Below are positions 26,491 to 36,025 of a DNA stretch of 64,000 nucleotides, piece after piece. The first letter of the stretch is position 1. Each line of letters opens with the position of its first letter. Origin of the DNA: Leadbettera azotonutricia ZAS-9 (GTDB taxonomy: Bacteria > Spirochaetota > Spirochaetia > Treponematales > Breznakiellaceae); assembly GCF_000214355.1 (NCBI RefSeq), contig NC_015577.1:1692453-1756452 (forward strand), given 5' to 3'. Below the pieces are notes generated by a model. It was not told where the DNA came from. It did not search any database and saw only the letters and a list, made by a program, of their open reading frames with translations. Position numbers and translations under genes: made by a program.

Positions 26491-26938
26491 ATCCCGTTTT
26501 TATGTCCGCTTGTGCTTGCTTGCCTTAATAGCGGTTTCTATAACCACAGGCTGTTCAGCCCAGGGGAATATTAAATTTGAAAAGCGGGATCTCACCATCG
26601 AAGGGGCAGGCGGGCAAGTGGCAATGACCATTGAAATTGCCCGCAGCGACGAGGAACGGAGCAGGGGGCTCATGTTCCGCAAGGAATTGAAAGACGGCGA
26701 AGGCATGCTCTTCATTTTTGAGCGGGATCAGGTCCTTTCTTTCTGGATGAAGGACACCCTCATACCCCTTTCCATAGCCTTCGTTTCCGCCGACGGCAGG
26801 ATCATCGAAATCCGGGACATGGAGCCCCGGAACCTCAACGCGGTCCGTTCCAGCCGTTCTGCCCGCTATGCCCTTGAGGCGCCCCAGGGCTGGTTTGCCC
26901 GGGCAGGTCTTGCCCCTGGGGATAAATTGAAATTATGA
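26480..26938 (+). CDS. DUF192 lipoprotein
   Basis: 152 residues. Lipobox TTGC at about residue 24. The mature part is a complete DUF192 domain: IEIARSDEERSRGLMFRKEL, GMLFIFERDQVLSFWMKDTL, IPLSIAFVSADGRIIEIRDM, and YALEAPQGWFARAGLAPGD. DUF192 proteins are small beta-fold envelope proteins of uncertain function. It overlaps the upstream secreted gene and precedes clpC by 41 bases. Confidence 0.9.
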   Translation: MIFKSRFYVRLCLLALIAVSITTGCSAQGNIKFEKRDLTIEGAGGQVAMTIEIARSDEERSRGLMFRKELKDGEGMLFIFERDQVLSFWMKDTLIPLSIAFVSADGRIIEIRDMEPRNLNAVRSSRSARYALEAPQGWFARAGLAPGDKLKL

Positions 26939-26979
26939 TTGTATAAGGGAACCTCCACCGCAGGTTCAAGGAGTCCGAG

Positions 26980-29532
26980 GTGTTTAAAGGTTTGACCCAG
27001 AGAGTGCAGAGGATAATTTCCATTGATGCCCAGGAAGAAGCCCGCCATTCCGGCGCGGATGAGCTTCTGCCTGAGCATGTGATCATCGCCCTTTTAAAAG
27101 ACGGGGCCGGGACTGCCTGCAAGATTCTTCAGACCGCCAAGGTGGACTCTGTGGAATTCATCCGGGCCCTGGAAACCACCCTGTCCCGTTCTTCGTCCAT
27201 AATGGTGCGCGGGGATGTGCCGCCTTCCAAACGCACTAAAATTCTCCTTGACACAGCCACCGACGAAGCCAGGATACTTGGCACTGATTATATAGGCACA
27301 GAGCATATACTTTTTGCGGCCCTGAGGGAAAAAGATTCCCTTGTGCATGCTTTTCTCCATCAGCTTGATGTGGAGCTGGAATTCCTGCGGGTAATAGCCC
27401 AGACCACTTTTTCGAACCGGGGGAATTTTCCCAATGCCCAGGATATTTCCAGGGAGGCTTCGCGGTCATCGTATGGCCATGAGCATCCTTTTTACGCGCG
27501 CAGGGAAGAGGGCAGGGACAATCCCCGGATTAGGACTGCCTCTTACCCGGTGCTGACCCCGACCCTGGATGAATTCAGCCGGGATCTTACCGCGTTGGCC
27601 CGGGCAGGCAAGCTCGATCCCATGGTGGGGCGCCAAAAGGAAGTTTCCAGGGCTCTGCGCATTTTGGCCCGGCGCAGCAAGAATAATCCGGTGCTGGTAG
27701 GTGAACCCGGAGTGGGGAAGACCGCCATCGTGGAGGGCCTTGCCCAGCTCTTTGCGGGGAACATGGTTCCCCAGGCACTGGCGGGGAAAAGGATACTTTC
27801 CCTGGACATGGGTTCCATTATAGCCGGAACCAAGTACCGGGGCGAATTCGAAGAACGCCTCAAGAAGATCATGAGGGAGATAGGCCAGGCCAAGAATGTC
27901 ATCCTTTTTATCGACGAGATCCACACAGTGATAGGGGCAGGGGGGGCGGAAGGGACCATCGATGCGTCCAATATGCTCAAGCCCGGTCTTTCCCGGGGCG
28001 AGATCCAGTGCATAGGCGCAACCACCCTGGCCGAATACCGCAAGCATTTCGAGAAAGACGCTGCCCTGGAACGCCGTTTCCAATCCATACTGGTGGAAGA
28101 GCCCAGCCTGGACGAAACCATCGAAATACTCGAAGGCATTAAGAAACACTACGAAGAGCATCACGGGGTGACCTATACCCCCGAGGCAGTGGACGCTGCG
28201 GCCCGGCTTGCCCAGCGCTATATCACTGGCCGCTTTATGCCCGACAAAGCCATCGACATATTGGACGAGGCAGGGGCCATGAAGAAGCTCGCCCCTCCCG
28301 TTATCCCGCCGGAAATTTCGGGCCTCGAAGACGAGATACGGAAGCTCACCGATGAAAAGGTATTCATGGTGACAGCCCAGGATTACGAAGGCGCAGCTGA
28401 ACTCAGGGACAAGGTGAGGGGCCTCCGGGGCCGGCTCGAAACCATGAAGGTCGCCTGGGAGCAGAGCACCAGGGCAGAAAAGCTCAAAGTAGACGAGGCT
28501 GACATAAGGCGCATAGTGGCTGAGATTACCGGCATTCCCCTGACCCATCTTGAAGAACAGGAATCCCGGCGTCTCCTTAAAATCGAAGAAGAACTCCACC
28601 GGGGGGTTATTGGCCAGGACGATGCAGTAAAGCGCATTGCTTCTTCCATACGGCGCTCACGGGTGGGGATCTCGAACCCCCACAGGCCCATGGGTTCCTT
28701 TATCTTTTTGGGGCCTACAGGCGTCGGCAAGACCCTCCTGGCAAAGCGGCTTTCAGAATATCTCTTTCAAACCCCCGAATCCCTGGTACGCATAGATATG
28801 TCGGACTATATGGAGAAGCACAATGCTTCCCGCCTTGTCGGCGCGCCTCCGGGCTATATCGGCTATGAAGAGGGCGGGGTGCTTACGGAAAAAATACGCC
28901 GCAACCCCTATAGGGTGGTGCTTTTTGACGAGATCGAAAAAGCCCACCGGGATGTTTTCAACCTTCTTTTGCAGGTACTTGAAGAGGGCGAGCTTAAAGA
29001 CAACCTGGGCCATACCATAAGCTTCCGCAACACGGTTATTATCATGACCAGCAACGCGGGGGTACGGGAAATTTCAAAAGATTCGCGCCTTGGCTTCGGC
29101 GCCGGGAGCGGCCTCATGAGCTTCCAGGAAATAGAATCCCAGGCGCTCTCCGAGCTCAAGCGTTTCCTTAACCCCGAATTCCTGAACCGTGTTGACGATG
29201 TGGTGGTCTTCCATCCCCTGGAAAAGGAACAGGTTGAATCCATCCTCGGCCTGCAGCTTGACGAACTTGGCCAGCGTATGGCAGAGCAGGGCTATGCAAT
29301 CGAAGTCGATCCCTCGGCCCGTTCCATACTCATAGAAAAAGGCTGGGATCCCAAATTCGGCGGAAGGCCCTTGCGCAGGGCAATTCAGAAGGAACTGGAA
29401 GATCCTATTTCCCTTAAGATACTGGAAGGGGGTTTGCCCATAGGCACATCTTTCAAAGCCGAGGGGGAAAACGGGAAGATTCTTTTGACTGTCCAGGCAC
29501 TTCCTGTAGAATCCGGAAGCCTAACGCTTTAA
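26980..29532 (+). CDS. clpC: ATP-dependent Clp protease ATPase ClpC
   Basis: 850 residues from GTG 26980, with AAGGAG six bases before. Clp N-domain repeats lie at 1-150 (HSGADELLPEHVIIALL, LGTDYIGTEHILFAAL). The first AAA domain has GEPGVGKTAIVEGLA and VILFIDEIHTVIGAGG. A UVR motif within the middle coiled domain (FMVTAQDYEGAAELRDKVRG, about 460-490) identifies ClpC rather than ClpA/B. The second AAA domain has GPTGVGKTLLAKRLSE and VVLFDEIEKAH. It unfolds proteins for ClpP; a clpP gene is at 57361-57975. Its last four bases overlap the convergent glgC end. Confidence 0.96.
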   Translation: MFKGLTQRVQRIISIDAQEEARHSGADELLPEHVIIALLKDGAGTACKILQTAKVDSVEFIRALETTLSRSSSIMVRGDVPPSKRTKILLDTATDEARILGTDYIGTEHILFAALREKDSLVHAFLHQLDVELEFLRVIAQTTFSNRGNFPNAQDISREASRSSYGHEHPFYARREEGRDNPRIRTASYPVLTPTLDEFSRDLTALARAGKLDPMVGRQKEVSRALRILARRSKNNPVLVGEPGVGKTAIVEGLAQLFAGNMVPQALAGKRILSLDMGSIIAGTKYRGEFEERLKKIMREIGQAKNVILFIDEIHTVIGAGGAEGTIDASNMLKPGLSRGEIQCIGATTLAEYRKHFEKDAALERRFQSILVEEPSLDETIEILEGIKKHYEEHHGVTYTPEAVDAAARLAQRYITGRFMPDKAIDILDEAGAMKKLAPPVIPPEISGLEDEIRKLTDEKVFMVTAQDYEGAAELRDKVRGLRGRLETMKVAWEQSTRAEKLKVDEADIRRIVAEITGIPLTHLEEQESRRLLKIEEELHRGVIGQDDAVKRIASSIRRSRVGISNPHRPMGSFIFLGPTGVGKTLLAKRLSEYLFQTPESLVRIDMSDYMEKHNASRLVGAPPGYIGYEEGGVLTEKIRRNPYRVVLFDEIEKAHRDVFNLLLQVLEEGELKDNLGHTISFRNTVIIMTSNAGVREISKDSRLGFGAGSGLMSFQEIESQALSELKRFLNPEFLNRVDDVVVFHPLEKEQVESILGLQLDELGQRMAEQGYAIEVDPSARSILIEKGWDPKFGGRPLRRAIQKELEDPISLKILEGGLPIGTSFKAEGENGKILLTVQALPVESGSLTL

Positions 29533-30800
29533 ATCACTGTTCCCGGGTAAAGCACTGCGTTCTTGGGAATCACGATGATCCCGTCCACAACGTAATAATT
29601 CCCGAAGTTGCCATCTTTTCTGGCGATGTCGTCCACCCCAATGCGGCAGCCCTCGCCTATGCAGGCGTTCTTGTCGATGATCGCCCTTTTGACTATGGTG
29701 CCCCGCCCTATGCCCACATTGGGAACCCGTGCCTCGGCGTTATGCAGTTTCTGTATATCCGATTCATAGAAGTCCGCGCCCATGCAGACCACGCCGTTGA
29801 GGCTCGATCCGGATTCGATTATGGTACGCACCCCGACTATGGAATTGGTGATGGACGCGTTGGTGATGATGCAGCCCTCGGCAGCTATGGACTGGTTCAT
29901 ATTGCTGAAATTCATCTTTGAAGGGGGCAGGCAGCGGGAGTGGGTGTAGATGGGATGGTTTTCATCATAAAAATCGAAGCGGGGCTTCAGGGTGGTCAGC
30001 TCCAGGTTGGCCTCGTAGAAATTGCGAATGGTGCCTATGTCTTCCCAATACCCGTCAAAAGCATAGGCGTTCACCTTGAGGCGGCTGATGGCCGCCGGGA
30101 TGATCTCTTTGCCGAAATCGGTAAGCTCGTTGTTAAGGCTTGCTTCCATGGTGGCTGCGTTAAACACATAGATGCCCATGGAGGCCAGGAATTCTCCCCC
30201 CTTGGCCTTGTTTTTTTTGAGTTCAGAGGGGGCCCTGAAATCGGAAATGTCTTTTGTGGGGCCCGGTTTTTCAAGGAACTCGGTGATGATATTGTTTTTG
30301 TCGGCCTTGAGTATGCCCAGCTGGCTCGCGTCTTCGCGGCTTACCGTGGTGCATGCGATGGTGATGTCGGCCCCCGAATCCTTGTGCTTCTGGAGGAAAT
30401 CTTTCAGGTTCATGCGGTAAAGCTGGTCCCCCGAAAGTATAAGGTAGTAGGAAGGGTTCTGGGTCCTGAAGTGGACAAAATTTTTGCGCACCGCGTCGGC
30501 AGTCCCTTCGAACCAGCCTGTATGCTCAAAAGTCTGCTCCGCCGCCAGGATTTCAACGAAGCCCTTGGAGAAGGTGTCAAAGTTGTAGGTTTGAGAGAGG
30601 TGGAGATGGAGGGAAGCCGAGTTGAATTGGGTGAGTATGTAGATCTGCCGCAAGTCCGCATTGATGCAGTTGGATATAGGAATATCAACCAGGCGGTACT
30701 TTCCCCCAAAGGGGACCGCAGGTTTTGCCCTCTCCTGGGTCAAAGGGAATAACCGTGTTCCCTTGCCGCCGCCCAATACTATCGATAAGACTTCGGACAT
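29529..30800 (-). CDS. glgC: Glucose-1-phosphate adenylyltransferase
   Basis: 423 residues. It makes ADP-glucose from ATP and glucose 1-phosphate for glycogen. N-terminal nucleotidyltransferase signature VLGGGKGTRLFPLTQERAKP, then KYRLVDIPISNCINAD, YYLILSGDQLYRMN, FLEKPGP, and YWEDIGTIRNFYEAN. The C-terminal 120 residues are a left-handed beta-helix (CIITNASITNSIVG, GTIVKRAIIDKNACIGEG). Start ATG 30800, with GAGGAGG upstream. Convergent with clpC. Confidence 0.97.
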   Translation of the reverse strand: MSEVLSIVLGGGKGTRLFPLTQERAKPAVPFGGKYRLVDIPISNCINADLRQIYILTQFNSASLHLHLSQTYNFDTFSKGFVEILAAEQTFEHTGWFEGTADAVRKNFVHFRTQNPSYYLILSGDQLYRMNLKDFLQKHKDSGADITIACTTVSREDASQLGILKADKNNIITEFLEKPGPTKDISDFRAPSELKKNKAKGGEFLASMGIYVFNAATMEASLNNELTDFGKEIIPAAISRLKVNAYAFDGYWEDIGTIRNFYEANLELTTLKPRFDFYDENHPIYTHSRCLPPSKMNFSNMNQSIAAEGCIITNASITNSIVGVRTIIESGSSLNGVVCMGADFYESDIQKLHNAEARVPNVGIGRGTIVKRAIIDKNACIGEGCRIGVDDIARKDGNFGNYYVVDGIIVIPKNAVLYPGTVI

Positions 30801-30923
30801 AAACTCCTCCTCAAAGCCTTGCTATGTCCCCCCACCGCAATAGTATATGCCATGATTTCATTTGTGTCGATAGGATTTTGTCTGCGCGTAGAATTTATTT
30901 CCAAATTAAGATAGTATGCTGAA

Positions 30924-33224
30924 ATGGATAGCCCCCAGGCTCTGGAAAACATCCTGAAAGACCCGAGTTTTGCCCCAAATATCGTGGTGGAGCGCCTGCT
31001 CCAGGCGACCGAAGGCAGCTTCGCCCCCTTTCCCCAGGATGTGGAACCCCGGATCGCGGAAGCCTGCAAAGCCCGGGGCATAGACAGGATCTACACCCAC
31101 CAAGCCGAGGTTTGGGCAAACGTCAAAAAAGGCCGCCATACCGTGGTGGTTACCCCCACGGCATCAGGAAAGACCCTCTGCTATAACCTTCCGGTGCTGG
31201 ACGCCCTCCTGCGGGACGACAAAGCCAGGGCGCTCTATCTTTTCCCCACAAAGGCCCTCTCCCAGGATCAGCAGTCGGAACTGAATGAACTGGTCGGCGC
31301 CCAGGGCGAAGATGCAATCCCGGTCAAGGTCTCCACCTACGACGGGGATACCCCCGACAGCCTCAGGGTCGCCGCCAGGGACACGGGGCGCATAATCATT
31401 TCCAACCCCGACATGCTCCATGCGGGCATACTGCCAAACCACCCCAAATGGATAAAGTTTTTTTCAAACCTCAAATACATTGTTATAGACGAAGCCCACG
31501 CGTACCGGGGCGTGCTGGGAAGCCATGTGGCGGATCTCATACGGCGGCTTAAACGCATCGCCTCATTCTACGGCTCCAGGCCTGTGTTCATACTCTGCTC
31601 CGCCACTATCGGGAATCCCAAAGAGCTGGCCCAGACCCTTATAGGCGAGGAAGTTGCCCTGGTGGACAAAAACGGCGCCCCCCGTGGAGAGAAGCGCATC
31701 ATACTCTACAACCCGCCCCTGGTGGATTCTGTCCAGGGCATACGGAAAAGCGTGGTGGACGAAAGCCGCCGCTGGATGCTGGCCTTTCTCAAGGCAGGCA
31801 TCAAGACCATACTGTTTGCCCATTCCCGCGTAAAGACCGAAGTGGCCGCCTCCTACGTGAACGAAGATCTGGCCAACATTTTTACCGACAATTCCCGCAT
31901 CAAAGTTGAAGCATACCGGGGAGGGCTCCTCCCCAACGAAAGGCGCGAAATTGAAAGGGGCCTTAGGGAAGGCGCCATACAGGGTGTGGTGTCCACCAAT
32001 GCTTTGGAACTTGGCATAGACATAGGAGGGCTGGACGCTTCTGTTGTAGCCGGCTTCCCCGGTTCGTTTAGCAGCTTCTGGCAGCAGTCGGGCAGGGCAG
32101 GACGGCGGGGAGGAACTTCTATAGCGGTTTTTGTTGCCTCCGCCTCGCCCATAGATCAATTCATCATGGAAGATCCCGAATGGTTTTTCAGGAAGAACGC
32201 GGAAGAAGCCCGCATCGATCCTGACAACCCCTATATACTGGCGGATCACATTAAGTGCGCCGCATTTGAGCTTCCCTTTAGGGACGATTTTTTGGAAAAC
32301 GGCGAAGACTCATTCACTTCTGACGAAGCTGTCCCTGTATTGGAATTCCTTGAAGAAGAAGGCATAGTCAGGCATACATCAGGCAAATGGCATTGGGCCG
32401 ACCGCTCCTTCCCTGCCGAGGGCATAAGCCTCCGTTCGGCAACTGCGGACAATGTGGTAATCATTGATGTTACCAAGGGACGCAATACGGTCATTGGCGA
32501 AATGGACAGGCCCAGCGCCAAAGAATTGATCTTTGAAAATGCGGTTTACATACACCGAGGCAATCAATACCTGGTAGAAAAGCTGGATATAGAAAACAGG
32601 AAATGCCTGGTACGGGAGGCGGAGGTAAATTATTTTACCGATGGCCTGGTAAAAACAGATATCAAGGTACTTACCGAGGATGCAAATTTTGAATATCCTG
32701 AAAACACTGCCCGTGGGGTGCTTGGGGATGTGCTGGTACGATCCCAGGTTGCGAAATTCAAGAAAATCCGCTTCCGTACCAACGAGAATATAGGGTATGG
32801 CCAAATAGACCTCCCCGAAGAGGAGATGCAGACCCGTGCATTGATGCTTCTTTTTGATTCTGAAAGCAGGGGAGGGAAAGTCCTTGATGGCTTTGACGAG
32901 GCTGCGGCAGGGGCGGCCCTTTCAGGGACAGGGACACTGATAAAAAACATCGCCCCGGTGTTCCTCCTCTGCGACCCAAGGGATTTAGGCATTGCAGAAC
33001 GGGTACGGGACCCCCATTTTGGAATCCCTGCCCTTTACATTTACGATAAATACCCCGGCGGAACAGGGCTTGCGGAAAGCCTTTCCCACAGGACAACGGA
33101 GCTTTTTAAATCGGCTTACAGGGCAGCGGAAAATTGCCCTTGCAAATCGGGCTGCCCTTCCTGTGTAGGGCCTGGGGGGAACAAGACGGCGTCTTTGGAG
33201 TTTTTAAAAACTCTTAGTGCTTAG
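30924..33224 (+). CDS. mrfA: MrfA-type DEAH helicase (YprA/Hrq1-like)
   Basis: 766 residues. A superfamily 2 helicase: YTHQAEVWANVKKGRHTVV, Walker A TPTASGKTLCYNLP, DEAH box IVIDEAHAY, SAT motif LCSATIGNP, and motif VI QQSGRAGRRGG. The C-terminal DUF1998-like part ends with a four-cysteine cluster (NCPCKSGCPSCVG) that defines the MrfA/Hrq1 group of 3'-5' DNA helicases. In Bacillus, MrfA works with the exonuclease MrfB in excision of mitomycin-type DNA lesions, and a MrfB-like gene is at 36026. No ribosome site precedes the ATG; TATGCT ends three bases upstream of it. Confidence 0.9.
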   Translation: MDSPQALENILKDPSFAPNIVVERLLQATEGSFAPFPQDVEPRIAEACKARGIDRIYTHQAEVWANVKKGRHTVVVTPTASGKTLCYNLPVLDALLRDDKARALYLFPTKALSQDQQSELNELVGAQGEDAIPVKVSTYDGDTPDSLRVAARDTGRIIISNPDMLHAGILPNHPKWIKFFSNLKYIVIDEAHAYRGVLGSHVADLIRRLKRIASFYGSRPVFILCSATIGNPKELAQTLIGEEVALVDKNGAPRGEKRIILYNPPLVDSVQGIRKSVVDESRRWMLAFLKAGIKTILFAHSRVKTEVAASYVNEDLANIFTDNSRIKVEAYRGGLLPNERREIERGLREGAIQGVVSTNALELGIDIGGLDASVVAGFPGSFSSFWQQSGRAGRRGGTSIAVFVASASPIDQFIMEDPEWFFRKNAEEARIDPDNPYILADHIKCAAFELPFRDDFLENGEDSFTSDEAVPVLEFLEEEGIVRHTSGKWHWADRSFPAEGISLRSATADNVVIIDVTKGRNTVIGEMDRPSAKELIFENAVYIHRGNQYLVEKLDIENRKCLVREAEVNYFTDGLVKTDIKVLTEDANFEYPENTARGVLGDVLVRSQVAKFKKIRFRTNENIGYGQIDLPEEEMQTRALMLLFDSESRGGKVLDGFDEAAAGAALSGTGTLIKNIAPVFLLCDPRDLGIAERVRDPHFGIPALYIYDKYPGGTGLAESLSHRTTELFKSAYRAAENCPCKSGCPSCVGPGGNKTASLEFLKTLSA

Positions 33225-33255
33225 CACGCAATAAATACTATGTAGGAGTAATTTG

Positions 33256-34383
33256 ATGAAAAAGTTTATCTCTGCTTGTGCGCTTTTGCTTTTCTTTGCT
33301 GCCTTCGCATTCGGGCAAATAGAAATCGGGCTTGCTGTCCAGGATACCCCTGGTACAGAAACCTGGAGCGCCGGCCATGCAAATCTTCCTCTGGGCACCC
33401 AGCTGCGGATTACCAATTTGGAAAACAGCAAGCAAGTGACCGTTATGGTTGACAACCGCATCCCGGAAAACCCCAATAAATTGGTCCAGCTTTCCCACCG
33501 GGTAGGCGAAGCCCTTGAGATGCCGATTACCGGCATAGTTGAGGTGAGCATCGAAGTAATAGACAAAGATGTCCCCCTGGGCGAACTCACCATGGCGCCG
33601 GAACCCCGGGACTCCGCTCTGCCTGAACCCCGCAGCGCGCCGCAGCCCAGGCCTGTTGCGCAGCCTGCGTCAGGCGGCGCAACGCCTGTGCCAAGTGCCA
33701 CGCCTGCCCCGGCATTCACGCCTGTGCCCGCAGTGCAGCCTGCGCCAGGCGCATCTCTTCCCCCCGGACCGGTGGCAGCTTCCGGGCTTGCGACGGCTCC
33801 TGCGGCTTCAGCCGCGCCGGTACCAGTATCAGCTCCGGCGTCCCTGCCTCCGCCCGCTTCCCCGCTTGCGCTTGGGCCGGTTGTGCCTATTGCATCCCAG
33901 CCAAATCCCGCAGCCGCAGCGTTCGAGGCGCCCAGATCCCAGGTAGTGCCGTCGGCGACTTCTGCGCCAATAGCGGCGCCTGCCGCGCCGGTACCGGCTG
34001 CAAGGCCGGTTGCGTATCCTGCTGCGCCTCCCGTGCCTGTAGCAGCTCCTGCAACCCAGGCAGCTCCTATAGCCCCGGCGTCAAGGCCGGCCCCGCAGCA
34101 GTCAGTGATGAGCTATCCTGTTGAATCGGTAAAAGTAATACCCCGCATTCCCGATCCATCCAGCACAAGGCCCTACCGCTTGCAGGTTGGATCTTATAAA
34201 AGCGCAAGCATTGCCGCAGGGATGGTGCAGAAAATGCGCAGCAATGGGCTTAACGCGTATATAGAGCCTTTTGGGGAGTATCACCGTGTTGTGGTTCCGG
34301 GAACCAGCGCCAAGGACATCCCCGCCCTAATCGACCGTATAGGTCAAACCGGCTTTAATGAGGTATGGATCAGGAACGAATAG
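33256..34383 (+). CDS. RlpA-like/SPOR envelope protein
   Basis: 375 residues from ATG 33256, after AGGAG. Signal peptide FISACALLLFFAAFAFG. Residues about 25-105 resemble the double-psi beta barrel of RlpA proteins (AVQDTPGTETWSAGHANLPLG, VTVMVDNRIPENPNKLVQLS). Residues about 115-290 are Pro/Ala-rich low complexity. The last 75 residues are a SPOR domain (YRLQVGSYKSASIAAGMVQK, YIEPFGEYHRVVVPG) that binds denuded peptidoglycan at division sites. The catalytic Asp/His pair of lytic RlpA enzymes is not evident. The final bases overlap a minus-strand gene remnant. Confidence 0.88.
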   Translation: MKKFISACALLLFFAAFAFGQIEIGLAVQDTPGTETWSAGHANLPLGTQLRITNLENSKQVTVMVDNRIPENPNKLVQLSHRVGEALEMPITGIVEVSIEVIDKDVPLGELTMAPEPRDSALPEPRSAPQPRPVAQPASGGATPVPSATPAPAFTPVPAVQPAPGASLPPGPVAASGLATAPAASAAPVPVSAPASLPPPASPLALGPVVPIASQPNPAAAAFEAPRSQVVPSATSAPIAAPAAPVPAARPVAYPAAPPVPVAAPATQAAPIAPASRPAPQQSVMSYPVESVKVIPRIPDPSSTRPYRLQVGSYKSASIAAGMVQKMRSNGLNAYIEPFGEYHRVVVPGTSAKDIPALIDRIGQTGFNEVWIRNE

Positions 34384-34606
34384 AAATAGCGCAGCCAGCT
34401 TTAAAGCTTATTTTTTGCAGGGTAATGCGGTAGCTGTGACCGGGGAGGAATTCCTGGGTAATTGTGGTCGGGACTGCAAAAGCCTCCATCATACCCAGGT
34501 ATTCCCGTTGTTCAGGATAGGTGACTATGAAGGTATGATTCCCCGGAGAGAGGATTATGCTTACCTTGTTGTCTGAGGATGTAAACTTTTCCGGCCTCGA
34601 ATTTAT
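34370..34606 (-). pseudogene. C-terminal remnant of a VPPG-type envelope protein
   Basis: 79 open minus-strand codons ending TGA at 34370, with no usable start and a stop immediately upstream. The translation is clearly protein-like: VSIILSPGNHTFIVTYPEQR, then EAFAVPTTITQEFLPGHSYR and ITLQKISFKAG. The SPG-N-HTFIV-Y pattern parallels VPPGKYTILFKY in the lipoprotein at 985-2079, suggesting the same domain family. The adjacent frame upstream reads IDKFEAGKVYIL, so a frameshift may also be involved. Confidence 0.45.
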
Positions 34607-34685
34607 CTATTGATTTTTATGGCCCGTCAAGCATATTTTAGGGGAAGTCCGGGCCAATTTATTATTCCATTGTAAATGAAATAAA

Positions 34686-34728
34686 TATTCCACTATGACT
34701 GGAATAAACTATATTGCTATAGTATACT
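34686..34728 (+). promoter_or_regulatory. Promoter with dyad operator for DUF4143 ATPase
   Basis: TATTCCA (34686-34692) and TGGAATA (34700-34706) form a perfect inverted repeat with a 7-base spacer, overlapping the -35 position of a TATACT -10 at 34723-34728. The predicted start falls at about 34735, adjacent to the ATG at 34736. Confidence 0.5.
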
Positions 34729-34735
34729 TAGCCTC

Positions 34736-35980
34736 ATGAAATATTCGGAAATTAAGGAAGTGGCAGGCTCCCAGCAGGATGCATTGGAAAAGCGGAATTT
34801 TGGGCTTTTGCGGGATATGCTGCCTGAACTTCCCAATATCAAAAATCATGCACTCATCGTGGGCGGTATACGCCGCTGCGGAAAAAGTACAATTCTTCAT
34901 CAATTTGCAAAGAGGTTAAAAAAACCATTTTTTTATTTTAATTTTGACGATCTGCGGTTTGTTAATTTTTCCCAGGGAGATTTTGCGCTTTTGGATCGGG
35001 CAATTAAAGAATCCGGTTCACGGTTGCTGTTTTTTGATGAAATTCAATCAGCCGAAAATTGGGAACTCTATATCAGGCAGAAATTGGACGAAGGTTATCA
35101 GCTTGTCACTACTTGTTCAAACGCGTCTCTTTTAAGAGGCGAATTGGGGGGCAAGCTCACCGGGCGGCATATAAGCAAAGAGCTTTTTCCCTTTTCGTAT
35201 AACGAATTCTGCCGGTTTACCCGCAGGAAGGCCGGCGCTTCCTCGCTGGGTATTTATCTGGAAAAAGGAGGTTTTCCGGAATACCTTAAAATGGATAACC
35301 GGGAAATTCTTGTTCAGCTTCAGCAGGACATATTATACCGGGACATAGCCTCCCGGTATGGACTGCGGGATGTTTCTTCCCTCAGGCAGCTCTACGCGTA
35401 TCTTGTATCCAATCCTGCCCAGCTGATTTCCCCAAGCAAGCTGCTGACCGCTGCCGGAGTCAAATCGGCAACAACAGTGCTGGAATATTTTTCATATTTT
35501 GAAACCGCATACCTTACCTATATGGTTCCCCATTTTGCATGGTCAGCCAAGGCCCGCAGCCTAGCCCCAAAAAAAATATATATTGCAGATCCAGGAATAA
35601 TCCAAACCGGAAGTATTTCGTTCACTCCCAATCACGGCGCCCTGCTTGAAAATTTTGTGTTTCTGAATTTGCGCAGTAAAAGCCGGGATATTTATTACTT
35701 TACGGATAAAAATAATAACCAGTGCGACTTTATCGTAAATCCCAGGAGAAAGCCCCCGCTCGATCAGGATGCTCTTCATGGGCTTGCTCCAACTCAATGC
35801 ATACAGGTGTGTTGGGAATTGACTGCGGACAATCAGGACAGGGAGATAAAAGGCCTTCTTGCGGCAATGGAATTTTTCGGACTTGACGAAGGGCTTGTCA
35901 TCACCTTTGATCAACGGGATCTGATACTGGAAAAAGGGAAACGGATTGAAGTGGTTCCGGGCTGGTATAAATCTATTTAG
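34736..35980 (+). CDS. DUF4143-type AAA ATPase
   Basis: 414 residues. N-terminal AAA_14 ATPase: GGIRRCGKSTILHQFAKRL (Walker A), then FYFNFDDLRF, LLFFDEIQSAENWE (Walker B), and TGRHISKELFPFSYNEFC. C-terminal DUF4143 with LYRDIASRYGLRDVSSLRQL, YFETAYLTYMVPHF, and a nuclease-like end YFTDKNNNQCDFIVNP. These proteins are numerous in termite-gut and other anaerobe genomes, and their function is unsettled. A second, different member begins at 62832. It has its own promoter and dyad and no ribosome site. Confidence 0.88.
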   Translation: MKYSEIKEVAGSQQDALEKRNFGLLRDMLPELPNIKNHALIVGGIRRCGKSTILHQFAKRLKKPFFYFNFDDLRFVNFSQGDFALLDRAIKESGSRLLFFDEIQSAENWELYIRQKLDEGYQLVTTCSNASLLRGELGGKLTGRHISKELFPFSYNEFCRFTRRKAGASSLGIYLEKGGFPEYLKMDNREILVQLQQDILYRDIASRYGLRDVSSLRQLYAYLVSNPAQLISPSKLLTAAGVKSATTVLEYFSYFETAYLTYMVPHFAWSAKARSLAPKKIYIADPGIIQTGSISFTPNHGALLENFVFLNLRSKSRDIYYFTDKNNNQCDFIVNPRRKPPLDQDALHGLAPTQCIQVCWELTADNQDREIKGLLAAMEFFGLDEGLVITFDQRDLILEKGKRIEVVPGWYKSI

Positions 35981-36025
35981 TGTCTGTCCATAAAGCCAAT
36001 AATTGGGTTATTATTCATCTATATC

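Noticed and set aside
33600-34100. Apparent repeat array in the SPOR gene
   Set aside because: It is a Pro/Ala-rich low-complexity linker with codon-level similarity only; there are no regular direct repeats, and it is not a CRISPR array.
34358-34576. Plus-strand frame of 72 codons after the SPOR gene
   Set aside because: The opposite strand gives a far more protein-like sequence; this one has no ribosome site or signal.
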